DNA of 14,343 bases from an uncultured Lachnospiraceae bacterium (GCA_902796775.1 CADBQK010000464.1:1-14343); one strand, 5' to 3'. Positions 1 through 10,485 are shown, counted from the stretch's first letter. Notes: generated by a model not told the origin, from the letters alone. Program-made: numbers and translations.

Positions 1-30
1 ATGCGGGTGGAGACAAATTGCTATGCAAAG

Positions 31-88
31 ATCACCTTTCCCGCTACAATAAAGTTGTTCAGGCTATATTGCAGAAAGGAAAGGTGAT
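31..88 (+). promoter_or_regulatory. Inverted repeat masking the tnpA ribosome binding site
   Basis: An 11-base perfect inverted repeat: atcacctttcc at 31-41 pairs with ggaaaggtgat at 78-88. The 3' arm contains the tnpA Shine-Dalgarno sequence (78-84), so an RNA covering both arms should hide it. A possible -10 box tacaat lies between the arms at 45-50, although no good -35 accompanies it. IS200 transposase mRNA is known to be silenced by 5' structure; applying that here is inference. Confidence 0.6.
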
Positions 89-91
89 TAG

Positions 92-547
92 ATGGCGAAA
101 AAAGAATATTCCCTCGCACATACGAAGTGGATGTGTAAATATCACATCGTCTTCACCCCAAAGTATAGACGAAAAATCATATACAATCAACTGAAAACAG
201 ATATCAGAGATATACTCGAGCAGTTATGTTCTTATAAAGGGGTAGAGATAATAGAAGGGCATCTTATGCCAGACCATATCCATATGCTGGTGGCCATTCC
301 GCCCAAATATAGTGTTTCATCCTTTATGGGATATTTGAAAGGAAAAAGCGCATTGATGATTTTTGACAAGCACGCAAACTTGAAATATAAGTTTGGGAAT
401 CGTCATTTTTGGGCTGAAGGATACTATGTCAGTACAGTAGGACTTAATGAAGCAACAATAAAGAAATATATCCAGGATCAGGAAAAACACGATATTATGA
501 TGGATAAACTAAGTATGAAAGAGTATAAAGACCCTTTTAAGGGTTAA
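92..547 (+). CDS. tnpA: IS200/IS605 family Y1 transposase TnpA
   Basis: A 151-residue single-domain HUH endonuclease, the usual length for IS200 TnpA. It nicks and rejoins single-stranded transposon ends through a covalent tyrosine-DNA intermediate and works as a dimer. The HUH metal site is visible as H62-I63-H64 in MPDHIHML, and the catalytic tyrosine is most likely Y126 in IKKYIQDQ, with the conserved glutamine Q130 four residues on. The N-terminal YHIVFTPKYRR stretch is also typical of the family. The gene is complete, with no frameshift. Its ATG at 92 follows ggaaagg at 78-84, an 8-base spacing, and this ribosome binding site lies inside an inverted repeat (31-41 with 78-88). It is convergent with clpC. 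Motifs and length are seen directly; the mechanism is family knowledge. Confidence 0.95.
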   Translation: MAKKEYSLAHTKWMCKYHIVFTPKYRRKIIYNQLKTDIRDILEQLCSYKGVEIIEGHLMPDHIHMLVAIPPKYSVSSFMGYLKGKSALMIFDKHANLKYKFGNRHFWAEGYYVSTVGLNEATIKKYIQDQEKHDIMMDKLSMKEYKDPFKG

Positions 548-561
548 AGAGTAGTACAAAT

Positions 562-728
562 GCCCCTTTAGGGGCTGCGACGTGTCAAGAGCAATATGGC
601 TTGAACGGAGCAGTGGGAAAATGTGGAATACATTTTCCCATTGCCCAAAGAGAAAGCCAGCGCCTTGAGACGCTGGCCTAGTAGCAGGGGCTTATAGCCC
701 CAGACCGAACCACCCGTTTTACGGCTGG
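562..728 (+). repeat. Run of six hairpins in the IS 3' region
   Basis: Downstream of tnpA the element holds consecutive potential stem-loops: 562-566/571-575; a weak one at 585-589/600-604; a long one at 611-624/630-643 (14 pairs with one G-T, 5-base loop); 656-662/671-677; 687-692/696-701; and the right-end palindrome 710-717/721-728. The last is probably the transposase-recognised end. The role of the others is not evident. None is followed by a T-run on the plus strand, so they are not obvious terminators. Confidence 0.6.
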
Positions 729-753
729 CGGCGATTTGTATAACAGCGCCAAT

Positions 754-3204
754 TCACTCTGCAGACGGTACGATCTTTCCATCCCGTATATCCAGACGGA
801 CCTTTGAAGATCTGCGGATAGTTCCTTCAAGAAAGCTTTCTGCCAGCATATCCTCCACCTGGGTCTGGATGGCCCTGCGCAGCGGCCTAGCACCATAGGT
901 CTCACTGAAGCCTGCCTGAGCCAGATGATCCCGCACCTCCTGTGAAACTGTCAGATCGATATCCAGCTGCTGCTTCACTCTTTCCCTGACAGTCTGCAGC
1001 ATCAGCCCGGCGATCTCCTGCACATTTTCCCTTGTCAGCTGCCTGAAGACCATGATCTCATCGATCCGGTTGAGAAATTCCGGCTTAAACATCCGCCGCA
1101 CCTCTTCCATGATCCTGGACTTCATGGTCTGATAATCTGATTCCGAGCTATCCTGCGCGGAAAAGCCCAGATGTCTGTTGGCTGTGATCTGAGCCGCTCC
1201 CGCATTGGAGGTCATGATAATGACCGTATTTTTGAAATCGACCTTCCTCCCCTGGGAATCTGTCAGCCTCCCGTCATCAAGGATCTGCAGAAGGATATTA
1301 AAGACATCTGGATGGGCCTTCTCGATCTCGTCAAACAAGAGAACCGAGTAAGGGTTTCTGCGGACCTTCTCACTGAGCTGGCCGCCTTCAGCATATCCGA
1401 CATAGCCCGGCGGCGAACCGATGAGCTTGGATACGCTGTGCTTTTCCATATATTCGGACATATCGATGCGGATCATGGCATCTTCTCTGCCAAACATCAC
1501 CTGCGCAAGGGCTTTTGACAGCTCTGTCTTGCCCACACCGGTGGGCCCGAGAAAGAGGAAGGAACCAACCGGTCTCCCGGGATCCTTCAGTCCTACGCGG
1601 CCCCTGCGGACAGACTTGGCTACAGCTGTAACCGCTTCATCCTGTCCGACCACTCGCTGATGCAGGGAATCTTCCAGAAGACGAAGTTTTTCCATCTCCT
1701 CCTCCTGGAGCTGGCGCACAGGGATCCCTGTCCACGCGGCGACAATATCTGCGATCTCATCCTGTGTAACCAGCAGCTTTTCCCGGTTTCTCTCTTCTTC
1801 CCTCCGGCTGTGCACCTGCAGAAGCTTTTCCTGAAGCTCCTGCTGTTTCCCCTTGATCTGTCCAGCACGTTCGTAAGCCTGGGAGGCAATTGCCTCCTCC
1901 TTCTCCTTTTCAAGATCCCTGATCTGCTCCCGCAGCTCCCGGGCTTCCTGTGAGATCTGAAAGCTGCCCAGCCTGACTCTGGAGGCTGCCTCATCGATCA
2001 GGTCAATGGCCTTATCCGGCAGGAACCGGTCTCCGATATAACGCGAAGACAATCGGGCTGCCGCCTCCAGCGCATCATCCGTGATCCGGACCTGATGATG
2101 TCCTTCATAGGCCGGGCGAAGCCCTTTCAGGATCAGGAGCGTTTCATCTTCAGATGGCTGTTCGATCGTAACGGGAGCAAACCGTCTTTCCAGGGCAGCA
2201 TCCTTTTCAATATGCCTGCGGTACTCTTCGATGGTCGTTGCGCCGATCACCTGCAGATGTCCTCTGGCCAGACTGGGCTTGAGGATATTGGCCGCATCCA
2301 GAGAGCCCTCGGCCCCGCCGGCCCCGATAATGGTATGGATCTCATCGATAAAGAGAAGAATATCCCTGTCTTCCTCCACCTCACTGATGATCCGCTTGAT
2401 CCTCTCTTCGAATTCTCCCCTGTATTTCGTCCCGGCAACCATCCCGGATACATCCAGAGAAAGGATCCGCTTGCCGGCGATCATATCCGGCACCTCCCCG
2501 GAGGCGATCCTCTGAGCCAGGCCTTCGCAGACAGCTGTTTTGCCGACACCCGGCTCTCCGATCAGGCAGGGATTGTTTTTTGTCCTTCGGGAGAGGATCT
2601 GCATGATCCGCTGGATCTCAGCCTCTCTTCCGATCACGGGATCCAGTTTTCCCTCTCTGGCCAGAGCAGTCAGATCTCTGCTGTAGCGTTCCACAAGCAG
2701 TCCGTCATCCTTATTTTTGCCGGATTGTTTCTGCGCGCTCTGTGTTTGTGTCTCCTGCAGGGACTCGCTGTCCGGGCTTACTCCCAGAAGGATGTCCTGA
2801 TATATCTTCTTTGGCCTTGCGCCCAGTGTGGCCAGCATCTGTGCGCCAACGCAGGTACTCTCCTTTATTATGGCAATCAGCAAATGCTCTGTGCCGATAC
2901 TGCCCTGCCCGAACTTTTCCGCTTCATAACCGGCATTCTCAAGGATCTGCCTGCAGCGGGGCGTGTATTCCCTCGCAAAAGTGACAGGGGCATCCCCCTG
3001 CCGGATCAGCTGATCCATCAGCTCTGCTATTTTTTCAGAGGTAATACCATGATCTGTAAGGACCTGATGCGCGAGCCCGTCTTCCTCCTTAGCCAGTCCG
3101 AGCAGAATATGCTCTGTCCCGATAAAGCTATGCTGGCCTGCTTCAGCTGCCTGCCTTGCATAGCGCAGGGCATTCGCCGCCATTTGTGTATACTGATGTT
3201 GCAT
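754..3204 (-). CDS. clpC: ClpC-type AAA+ unfoldase
   Basis: An 816-residue HSP100 ATPase that unfolds proteins and feeds them to ClpP. Two Clp_N repeats fill about residues 1-145. AAA-1 has Walker A GEPGVGKT (216-223) and Walker B LLFIDEIH (283-290). The UVR-like coiled middle region lies around 420-475 ([14 protein letters not shown]). AAA-2 has Walker A GPTGVGKT (553-560), Walker [11 protein letters not shown] (621-630), and an LGF tripeptide (679-681) at the place of the ClpP-docking loop. GTEH occurs in both N repeats (E31, E106), the glutamates used for phosphoarginine binding in Bacillus ClpC. I chose the ATG at 3204, four bases after the mcsB stop and behind GGGAGG: it gives the standard N-terminus, whereas an upstream ATG at 3255 would add 17 atypical residues inside mcsB. 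It is the last gene of the operon; the insertion element begins directly behind its TGA stop. Confidence 0.95.
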   Translation of the reverse strand: MQHQYTQMAANALRYARQAAEAGQHSFIGTEHILLGLAKEEDGLAHQVLTDHGITSEKIAELMDQLIRQGDAPVTFAREYTPRCRQILENAGYEAEKFGQGSIGTEHLLIAIIKESTCVGAQMLATLGARPKKIYQDILLGVSPDSESLQETQTQSAQKQSGKNKDDGLLVERYSRDLTALAREGKLDPVIGREAEIQRIMQILSRRTKNNPCLIGEPGVGKTAVCEGLAQRIASGEVPDMIAGKRILSLDVSGMVAGTKYRGEFEERIKRIISEVEEDRDILLFIDEIHTIIGAGGAEGSLDAANILKPSLARGHLQVIGATTIEEYRRHIEKDAALERRFAPVTIEQPSEDETLLILKGLRPAYEGHHQVRITDDALEAAARLSSRYIGDRFLPDKAIDLIDEAASRVRLGSFQISQEARELREQIRDLEKEKEEAIASQAYERAGQIKGKQQELQEKLLQVHSRREEERNREKLLVTQDEIADIVAAWTGIPVRQLQEEEMEKLRLLEDSLHQRVVGQDEAVTAVAKSVRRGRVGLKDPGRPVGSFLFLGPTGVGKTELSKALAQVMFGREDAMIRIDMSEYMEKHSVSKLIGSPPGYVGYAEGGQLSEKVRRNPYSVLLFDEIEKAHPDVFNILLQILDDGRLTDSQGRKVDFKNTVIIMTSNAGAAQITANRHLGFSAQDSSESDYQTMKSRIMEEVRRMFKPEFLNRIDEIMVFRQLTRENVQEIAGLMLQTVRERVKQQLDIDLTVSQEVRDHLAQAGFSETYGARPLRRAIQTQVEDMLAESFLEGTIRRSSKVRLDIRDGKIVPSAE

Positions 3205-3208
3205 CTGC

Positions 3209-4258
3209 TTACAATTCCTCCCAATCCGATTCATGAATCGGCTGCAGAAGATCACGTATCTTCGCTGCCCTTAGGGAATGAGTATGTTCATCCCCTTTCA
3301 CCCCGCCTGCCTTCAGCACATTTTTCTGACTGCCCAGCATCATGGCAAATAAAGGCGGGCGTCTGTCATTATCCCATATCCGGTGCAGATAGGCACTGCG
3401 CATGCTGGACAAATATTCCAGCGTCTCCTCACCGCTCAGGCTTCTGGCATATTTAAGCAGGCCATACGCCCGGTACATTTGATCTATTTCCAGCATAAGA
3501 TCTTTGTGGGATAATTTCCCCCAGATCTCCTGCTCTCTTTCACTGATCCGATTGGCAAGCGCCTTCAGCCCTGCCAGTGTCTCATGCTCGGATACTCCGA
3601 GCGTCTTGTCATTTTTGAGGCGGTATACTTCTCCAGGTGCCTGCAGTTTCCCATGAAAATGTGCACTTAGAGAATAACCTGCTTCTTTCGACTCTTTTAC
3701 AGCCTTTTCAAGGTCTCCGCCCTTTTCTGTACAGGGCAGATGCAAAAGGCAGGATGAAACCAGGCCTGTCCCTGTATACAATGGACTTGCTGTCAGATAA
3801 CCATACTGATCACTGTAAGAATATCCTGCTTTCTCATTGATCCCGTCATCCAGATACCGGGCCATATCATAAGCTTCCTGCATATGAAGTCCCGGCCAGG
3901 AAACCTGGATACAGACATGTTCCGTCCCGCCGATCAGAATCGATACGGCATCGTCCTCTGTTGTCAGAAGACGTGGTGCGGGAGCAGTCCCAAGCATCAT
4001 AGGCGGGATCGTAAGCTGTCCGATCAGGGAAGCTCTTTCCTTCTTTCTGGACTCCTTTAATTCCCTGATTCCAAAATAAAGTCCCAATGGCTCTCCTGCT
4101 GCCAGCGCTGCCTCTGTCACCTTATCTGCCAGCATCTCCTGCTCAGCAGCATCCATTTTTTCTCCAAAAGGAAAACCATCTATACTGCGAAGCAGACATA
4201 CCTGGCTTGCCAGAACTACTCCCGAGTCACAAGCCTGATTCTCATACCACTTACGCAT
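3209..4258 (-). CDS. mcsB: McsB-like protein, predicted catalytically dead arginine kinase
   Basis: A 349-residue protein of the ATP:guanido phosphotransferase fold, identified by position between mcsA and clpC and by retained landmarks: GYLTASPLYTGTGL (153-166) with LHLP (172-175), WPGLHMQEAYDMARYLDD (121-138), RAYGLLKYARSLSGEE (263-278) and LRAAKIRDLL (329-338). Bacillus McsB phosphorylates arginines to mark proteins for ClpCP. Against my recollection of that protein, nearly every active-site residue is replaced: R29 to Q19, R31 to C21, E121 to T112, R125 to C116, the reactive C167 to S158, R176 to V167, R207 to S198 and E212 to G203. The RD pair of the phosphoarginine-binding site is also gone (TH at 326-327). 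The frame is intact and of normal length, so it looks like a maintained pseudokinase or adaptor. It overlaps mcsA by 8 bases; GGAG lies 9 bases before the ATG. Family is clear, loss of activity strongly inferred. Confidence 0.88.
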   Translation of the reverse strand: MRKWYENQACDSGVVLASQVCLLRSIDGFPFGEKMDAAEQEMLADKVTEAALAAGEPLGLYFGIRELKESRKKERASLIGQLTIPPMMLGTAPAPRLLTTEDDAVSILIGGTEHVCIQVSWPGLHMQEAYDMARYLDDGINEKAGYSYSDQYGYLTASPLYTGTGLVSSCLLHLPCTEKGGDLEKAVKESKEAGYSLSAHFHGKLQAPGEVYRLKNDKTLGVSEHETLAGLKALANRISEREQEIWGKLSHKDLMLEIDQMYRAYGLLKYARSLSGEETLEYLSSMRSAYLHRIWDNDRRPPLFAMMLGSQKNVLKAGGVKGDEHTHSLRAAKIRDLLQPIHESDWEEL

Positions 4259-4868
4259 CCTGTACAGCTCCTTCAGTCTTTCGGAGCAGATCTCTCAGGC
4301 GGGCCGCCTCTTCATAATCTTCCCGCGCAACTGCCCGGGAAAGTGCAGCAGTCAGTTCATTTCTGCTGGCGTTCAGATCTACGACCACGCAGATCTGCTC
4401 ATCCCCGTCTGCATCCTCGATAAGTTCTGTCCTTTGCTGTGTACCAGGTACATGGACGGTCTCCTCGTTATAGAGCGGCTCTCTGCCTGCATGCCGGCTG
4501 CTGCCCTGCATTTTTTTCATATATCTGTCAAGCAAAAAGCCAAAAGATGCATAGCACTGAGGGCATCCCAGTGTACCATATTTGACAAATTCTTCATAAC
4601 TCATTCCGCAGGACGGACATATCACATTCGTCTGTCTGCTGTCTTCCTCACTCTCCTCATTCTCAGAAAGATCAGGCTGAGGCATGCCGAACAGACCGGA
4701 AATCAGGCCGCCCAAAACAGAATTTGCCGACATTTGCATAATGGCAATTCCGCCTCCTGCTCCTTCAGCCGCACAATCCCTGCAGAGCCTGAGTTTCCTT
4801 TCCTTTCCATTCACTACTTCTACTATAGAAACCACTGCTTCTTTTTCATGGCATTTCTCACAAAGCAT
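4251..4868 (-). CDS. mcsA: McsA-like zinc-finger and UVR protein
   Basis: A 205-residue homologue of McsA, the zinc-binding activator and adaptor of McsB and ClpC. Four CxxC pairs are visible: C3/C6, C29/C32, C84/C87 and C102/C105, forming two treble-clef-type zinc sites. A C-terminal UVR motif spans about 168-197 (RNELTAALSRAVAREDYEEAARLRDLLRK), which in this family contacts the Clp partner. An acidic linker (67-77) and a stretch at 145-167 are less conserved. The ATG at 4868 overlaps the end of the upstream regulator gene by 11 bases and has GGGGGTGA in front; an upstream ATG at 4964 lies inside the regulator gene and adds 32 residues unlike McsA. It overlaps mcsB downstream, implying translational coupling. 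All zinc ligands are kept although the partner kinase has lost its active site. Confidence 0.88.
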   Translation of the reverse strand: MLCEKCHEKEAVVSIVEVVNGKERKLRLCRDCAAEGAGGGIAIMQMSANSVLGGLISGLFGMPQPDLSENEESEEDSRQTNVICPSCGMSYEEFVKYGTLGCPQCYASFGFLLDRYMKKMQGSSRHAGREPLYNEETVHVPGTQQRTELIEDADGDEQICVVVDLNASRNELTAALSRAVAREDYEEAARLRDLLRKTEGAVQDA

Positions 4869-5253
4869 CCGTCTCACCCCCTGACTCCTGATAGTAATCA
4901 TATATCTTGTCCACAATCTCGTGGATCTCTTTTCTCTCAAATCCCTTGCAGATCGCTCCGGCAAGGATCACCTGCAGATCCTCCAAAAGCTGTCTCCTGG
5001 CAATCTCCTTATTACAATCCACCGCAACCACAGCTCCTCTGCGGCGATCGAGCTTCACATACCCCTCCTGCCGCAAAAGCGCATAGGCTTTATTCACAGT
5101 GTGCATATTGATCCCGATCATATCTGCCAGCTGCCGCACAGAAGGAAGGGACTCTCCGGCCAGCAGCTGGGAAGTGGCGATCCCGATCACGATCTGATTG
5201 CGCAGCTGCATATACAGGGCTTCCTCGCTATGAAAATCTATCTCCAGGATCAT
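4858..5253 (-). CDS. GntR family (YtrA-like) transcription regulator
   Basis: A 131-residue regulator with an N-terminal winged helix of GntR type: MQLRNQIVIGI (15-25), the LPSVRQLADMIGINMHTVNKAYALLRQEG helix-turn-helix (36-64), and a basic wing KLDRRRGAVV (67-76). A short, probably helical tail (80-125) follows instead of a large ligand-binding domain, which is the YtrA subfamily plan. These proteins dimerise through the tail and commonly repress their own operon. It is first in a four-gene operon with mcsA, mcsB and clpC, the position held by ctsR in Bacillus. A perfect AAAGGAGG sits 7 bases before the ATG at 5253. A promoter at 5312-5340, overlapped by an inverted repeat at 5302-5320, fits autoregulation (inference). 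No CtsR-type direct repeat or CIRCE element is visible upstream. Confidence 0.9.
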   Translation of the reverse strand: MILEIDFHSEEALYMQLRNQIVIGIATSQLLAGESLPSVRQLADMIGINMHTVNKAYALLRQEGYVKLDRRRGAVVAVDCNKEIARRQLLEDLQVILAGAICKGFERKEIHEIVDKIYDYYQESGGETDAL

Positions 5254-5301
5254 TGCCGTGCCTCCTTTCTAAGGAAAATCCTCTTTACCGGCTCCTCATG
5301 C

Positions 5302-5320
5302 TGTTATACACAGAATAACA
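5302..5320. promoter_or_regulatory. Candidate operator palindrome overlapping the -10 box
   Basis: An inverted repeat TGTTAT (5302-5307), 7-base spacer, ATAACA (5315-5320) covers the -10 box and the predicted transcription start. Placement and AT-rich symmetry suit a dimeric winged-helix repressor, most simply the GntR-type protein encoded just downstream. Binding is inferred. Confidence 0.45.
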
Positions 5321-5340
5321 CAGTTAGCATAATCTGGCAA
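5312..5340 (-). promoter_or_regulatory. Promoter of the regulator-mcsA-mcsB-clpC operon
   Basis: On the minus strand a -35 box TTGCCA (5335-5340, five of six consensus) and a -10 box TATTCT (5312-5317, four of six) are separated by 17 bases. The start would fall near 5305, about 50 bases ahead of the regulator gene. The -35 lies two bases past the T-run of the rlmH terminator. Confidence 0.6.
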
Positions 5341-5341
5341 G

Positions 5342-5365
5342 AAAAAAGAGACTCTTCCGTCTCTT
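5342..5365 (-). terminator. Intrinsic terminator after rlmH
   Basis: On the minus strand AAGAGAC pairs with GTCTCTT (plus positions 5359-5365 and 5346-5352) around a 6-base loop, and the stem runs into a T-run (5342-5347). It ends rlmH transcription and separates it from the stress operon. Confidence 0.8.
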
Positions 5366-5403
5366 GAATATTCTATGCATAAACTTATTTAACGTTCCTT
5401 ATA

Positions 5404-5883
5404 TTATTTATGATAAGGTTCTCCGCGAATGATCCGAAAGCTCCGGTACAGCTGCTCGAGCAGAATAACCCGCATAAGCTGGTGCGGGAATGTCATCCTG
5501 GAAAAGCTCAGTGCTTCGTCCACTCTGCTGAGCACCTGACGGGAAAGCCCAAGAGAACCTCCGATTATAAAAGCAATATGACCCTTTCCCTTCACCTGAA
5601 GCTGCTCCAGGTGTCCGGCCAGCTCCACAGAGCTGCGCATCTTTCCTTCGATCGCAAGTGCAATCACATAGGCATCTTTCGGAAGTGCAGCCAGTATCTT
5701 CTCGCCTTCTGTCACTTTGATCTGCTCTTCTTCTTTAGCAGAAGCTCCGGCAGGAGTTTTCTCATCGGCAGTCTCCAGAATCTGCAGGCTGCAGTATCCC
5801 CCCAGACGTTTCGCATACTCTTCAATCGCCTGCCGGTAAAACTTTTCCTTTACCTTGCCTACTGCCGCAACTGTTATTTTCAT
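5404..5883 (-). CDS. rlmH: 23S rRNA pseudouridine-1915 N3-methyltransferase RlmH
   Basis: A 159-residue SPOUT-class methyltransferase of the normal RlmH length. It transfers a methyl group from S-adenosylmethionine to N3 of pseudouridine 1915 in helix 69 of 23S rRNA, acting on assembled ribosomes. The N-terminus MKITVAAVGKVKE, the FIIGGSLGLS loop (105-114) and the C-terminal knot FSRMTFPHQLMRVILLEQLYRSFRIIRGEPYHK (127-159) are characteristic, the last being the trefoil-knot cofactor site with the highly conserved ending. AAGGAGG stands 7 bases before the ATG at 5883. It is probably monocistronic: a terminator follows at 5342-5365 and a 300-base gap precedes it. No confident promoter was found in that gap. 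Confidence 0.96.
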   Translation of the reverse strand: MKITVAAVGKVKEKFYRQAIEEYAKRLGGYCSLQILETADEKTPAGASAKEEEQIKVTEGEKILAALPKDAYVIALAIEGKMRSSVELAGHLEQLQVKGKGHIAFIIGGSLGLSRQVLSRVDEALSFSRMTFPHQLMRVILLEQLYRSFRIIRGEPYHK

Positions 5884-5999
5884 CTGAAAACCTCCTTAGT
5901 GTTAAGGCTTTGTACTCCATCTTGTCTGAAAAACATTATTCAATGCTGCTGCTTTTTTATCCGCTTCATTTTACCCATGATTCTTTTCCGACATTACTC

Positions 6000-6071
6000 T
6001 CAGGGATTCCTTTCCCGGATCACGACATGTACGCTATCCCCATCTCCCTTTTGCAACTGATTCCGAATCAT
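6000..6071 (-). pseudogene. Possible remnant of a DUF1905-like C-terminus
   Basis: A 23-codon reading on the minus strand includes KGDGDSVHVVIRER, which recalls the tail of DUF1905-type small proteins (a GDTVxVxxxER ending). The frame is open a short way upstream (towards 6118) but no body of the protein is present, and no ribosome binding site precedes it. It may be the scrap of a deleted gene, or chance. The family link is from memory of motif shape only. Confidence 0.2.
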
Positions 6072-6085
6072 CTTCAAAAGGCGAT

Positions 6086-6121
6086 AAAAGAAGTACTCCC
6101 CGGTACTTTCGCACCGGGGAG
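6086..6121 (-). terminator. Intrinsic terminator after nifJ
   Basis: A 9-pair GC-rich stem (plus 6096-6104 with 6113-6121, 8-base loop) read on the minus strand is followed by TACTTCTTTT. It lies about 66 bases beyond the nifJ stop codon. The T-run is interrupted but the stem is strong. Confidence 0.65.
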
Positions 6122-6187
6122 CAGCCTATTTCTTTTTTATCTCAGAACATCCCGGTTATAAACCGGAATCCGGACAAATCCGAAAGA

Positions 6188-9779
<3,592 letters not shown>

Positions 9780-9787
9780 TCAAAGTT

Positions 9788-9816
9788 ATATTATAACAAT
9801 TTGTATAACACGTCAA
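9788..9816 (-). promoter_or_regulatory. nifJ promoter
   Basis: On the minus strand TTGACG (9811-9816, five of six) is followed after 17 bases by TAATAT (9788-9793); a perfect TATAAT overlaps it at 9790-9795 with 15-base spacing. Either reading places the start near 9781, giving a leader of about 60 bases. The near-consensus boxes suggest strong expression, as expected for PFOR. Confidence 0.75.
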
Positions 9817-9818
9817 GG

Positions 9819-9872
9819 AAAAAGGCTGGAATTCTTGTTTGAAATTCCAAACACAAACACGCAGTGCCAGCC
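9819..9872 (-). terminator. Terminator of the glycosidase/GtrA-like operon
   Basis: Minus-strand stems end in a T-run (9819-9823). An outer GGCTGG/CCAGCC pair (9867-9872 with 9824-9829) encloses an inner 7-pair stem (9827-9833 with 9843-9849) and a competing GTTTG/CAAAC stem, so more than one fold is possible. It lies just past the GtrA-like gene stop and directly before the nifJ -35 box. Confidence 0.6.
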
Positions 9873-9908
9873 GTTTTCCGTGGCATCTTTCCATAAATCT
9901 GCAACCTT

Positions 9909-10466
9909 CTATTTCGCACCCTTCTTTCCGAATCCTTCGGAAAAAATCGTCTTGTCGATAGCGAAAATGATAACCATGGAAACGCCGCCTGTAACAAAGG
10001 TAGTAACGATATTCCTGACTGCGTCAGGCAGATGGAAAGCTGCTGTTACAGGATTCCAGATGCAGGTGAACAGATTCATGATGAAGAAAACGCCCAGAGC
10101 GCCTGCAAAGTGGCAGAGGATCTGCGGAAGAACCGGTCCCTTACTGCGGAAGGTGACGTTACGCTGCAGCGGGAAGTTAATGCATTCACCCAGGATAATG
10201 GATGTAAAGTTGGCAAGGGTAAAAGCAAGTCCGCCGTCCGCCAGACTGTTCCCAATGATCGCCAGGGTAAGGGGAACACCCATCACTTTTACGTTGATCC
10301 CAGGCCAGGCCCATGCAACATCGCCGACCAGACCATGGAAAACTCCCGGAAGGAAAGTCAGAAGGCCCCATTTCAGAGCAGTCACTGCATAACTGAAAAT
10401 CAGAAACAGACCACCTTCACGAATCCATTGTGCTGCCTTGGGATGCTTTTCTGCAAAATTGCTCAT
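9909..10466 (-). CDS. Small polytopic membrane protein, GtrA-like
   Basis: A 185-residue integral membrane protein with four to five hydrophobic segments: about 18-38, 62-76, 78-96, 114-136 and 150-170. The stretch NFPLQRNVTFRSKG (97-110) after the third segment resembles the NxxLNRxWxF signature of GtrA-type proteins, which are thought to help move or display lipid-linked sugars. The similarity is modest and the substrate is unknown. The C-terminus is basic (GFGKKGAK), consistent with a cytoplasmic tail. GGGAG stands 6 bases before the ATG at 10466, 19 bases after the stop of the upstream GH3 gene, so it is the last gene of that operon. An alternative reading is an unclassified small membrane protein; GtrA-like is my best call. 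Confidence 0.55.
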   Translation of the reverse strand: MSNFAEKHPKAAQWIREGGLFLIFSYAVTALKWGLLTFLPGVFHGLVGDVAWAWPGINVKVMGVPLTLAIIGNSLADGGLAFTLANFTSIILGECINFPLQRNVTFRSKGPVLPQILCHFAGALGVFFIMNLFTCIWNPVTAAFHLPDAVRNIVTTFVTGGVSMVIIFAIDKTIFSEGFGKKGAK

Positions 10467-10485
10467 ATTGATCTCCCTAAAAGTG

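Larger units (their letters stand above)
1..740 (+). mobile_element. IS200-type insertion sequence, left end clipped
   Basis: A single-transposase element of the IS200 group: tnpA at 92-547 with hairpin-rich flanks and no tnpB in view. The right end carries an imperfect palindrome at 710-728 (arms 710-717 and 721-728, one mismatch, 3-base loop), as expected for the hairpin that IS200/IS605 transposases recognise. The first bases of the window (gcgggtgg) resemble the 3' arm of a similar hairpin, so the left end probably lies at or just outside position 1. These elements move as single strands and make no target duplication, so the exact ends cannot be fixed here; the right end is placed at about 730-750, immediately before the clpC stop codon at 754. 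The element is visibly more AT-rich in its gene than the neighbouring host genes, which fits recent arrival. Confidence 0.8.
5884..6187. other. Intergenic region between rlmH and nifJ
   Basis: A 304-base stretch. It holds the rlmH ribosome binding site next to 5883, the nifJ terminator hairpin at 6096-6121, a small palindrome CCGGTT-ATA-AACCGG at 6152-6166, and a possible coding remnant at 6000-6071 (minus). Homopolymer-rich AT sequence at 5930-5990 could contain the rlmH promoter, but no box pair is convincing. No intact gene is present. Confidence 0.7.

Noticed and set aside
611..643. Long hairpin in the IS tail as an intrinsic terminator
   Set aside because: No T-run follows on the plus strand; the sequence after the stem is ttgcccaaag.
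548..753. A tnpB or guide-RNA nuclease partner for the IS element
   Set aside because: No RuvC or zinc-ribbon coding sequence is present; the space is too short and only hairpins are seen.
3205..3255. Upstream ATG at 3255 as the clpC start
   Set aside because: It lies inside mcsB, adds 17 residues not typical of ClpC, and the ATG at 3204 has a Shine-Dalgarno sequence and the standard N-terminus.
2095..3456. A 453-codon plus-strand open frame opposite clpC and mcsB
   Set aside because: It spans the antisense of two well-supported genes, is low in family-like motifs, and is a shadow of their codon usage.
4869..4964. Upstream ATG at 4964 as the mcsA start
   Set aside because: It would add 32 basic residues encoded inside the regulator gene; the ATG at 4868 gives the MLCEKC zinc-finger start and has a good ribosome binding site.
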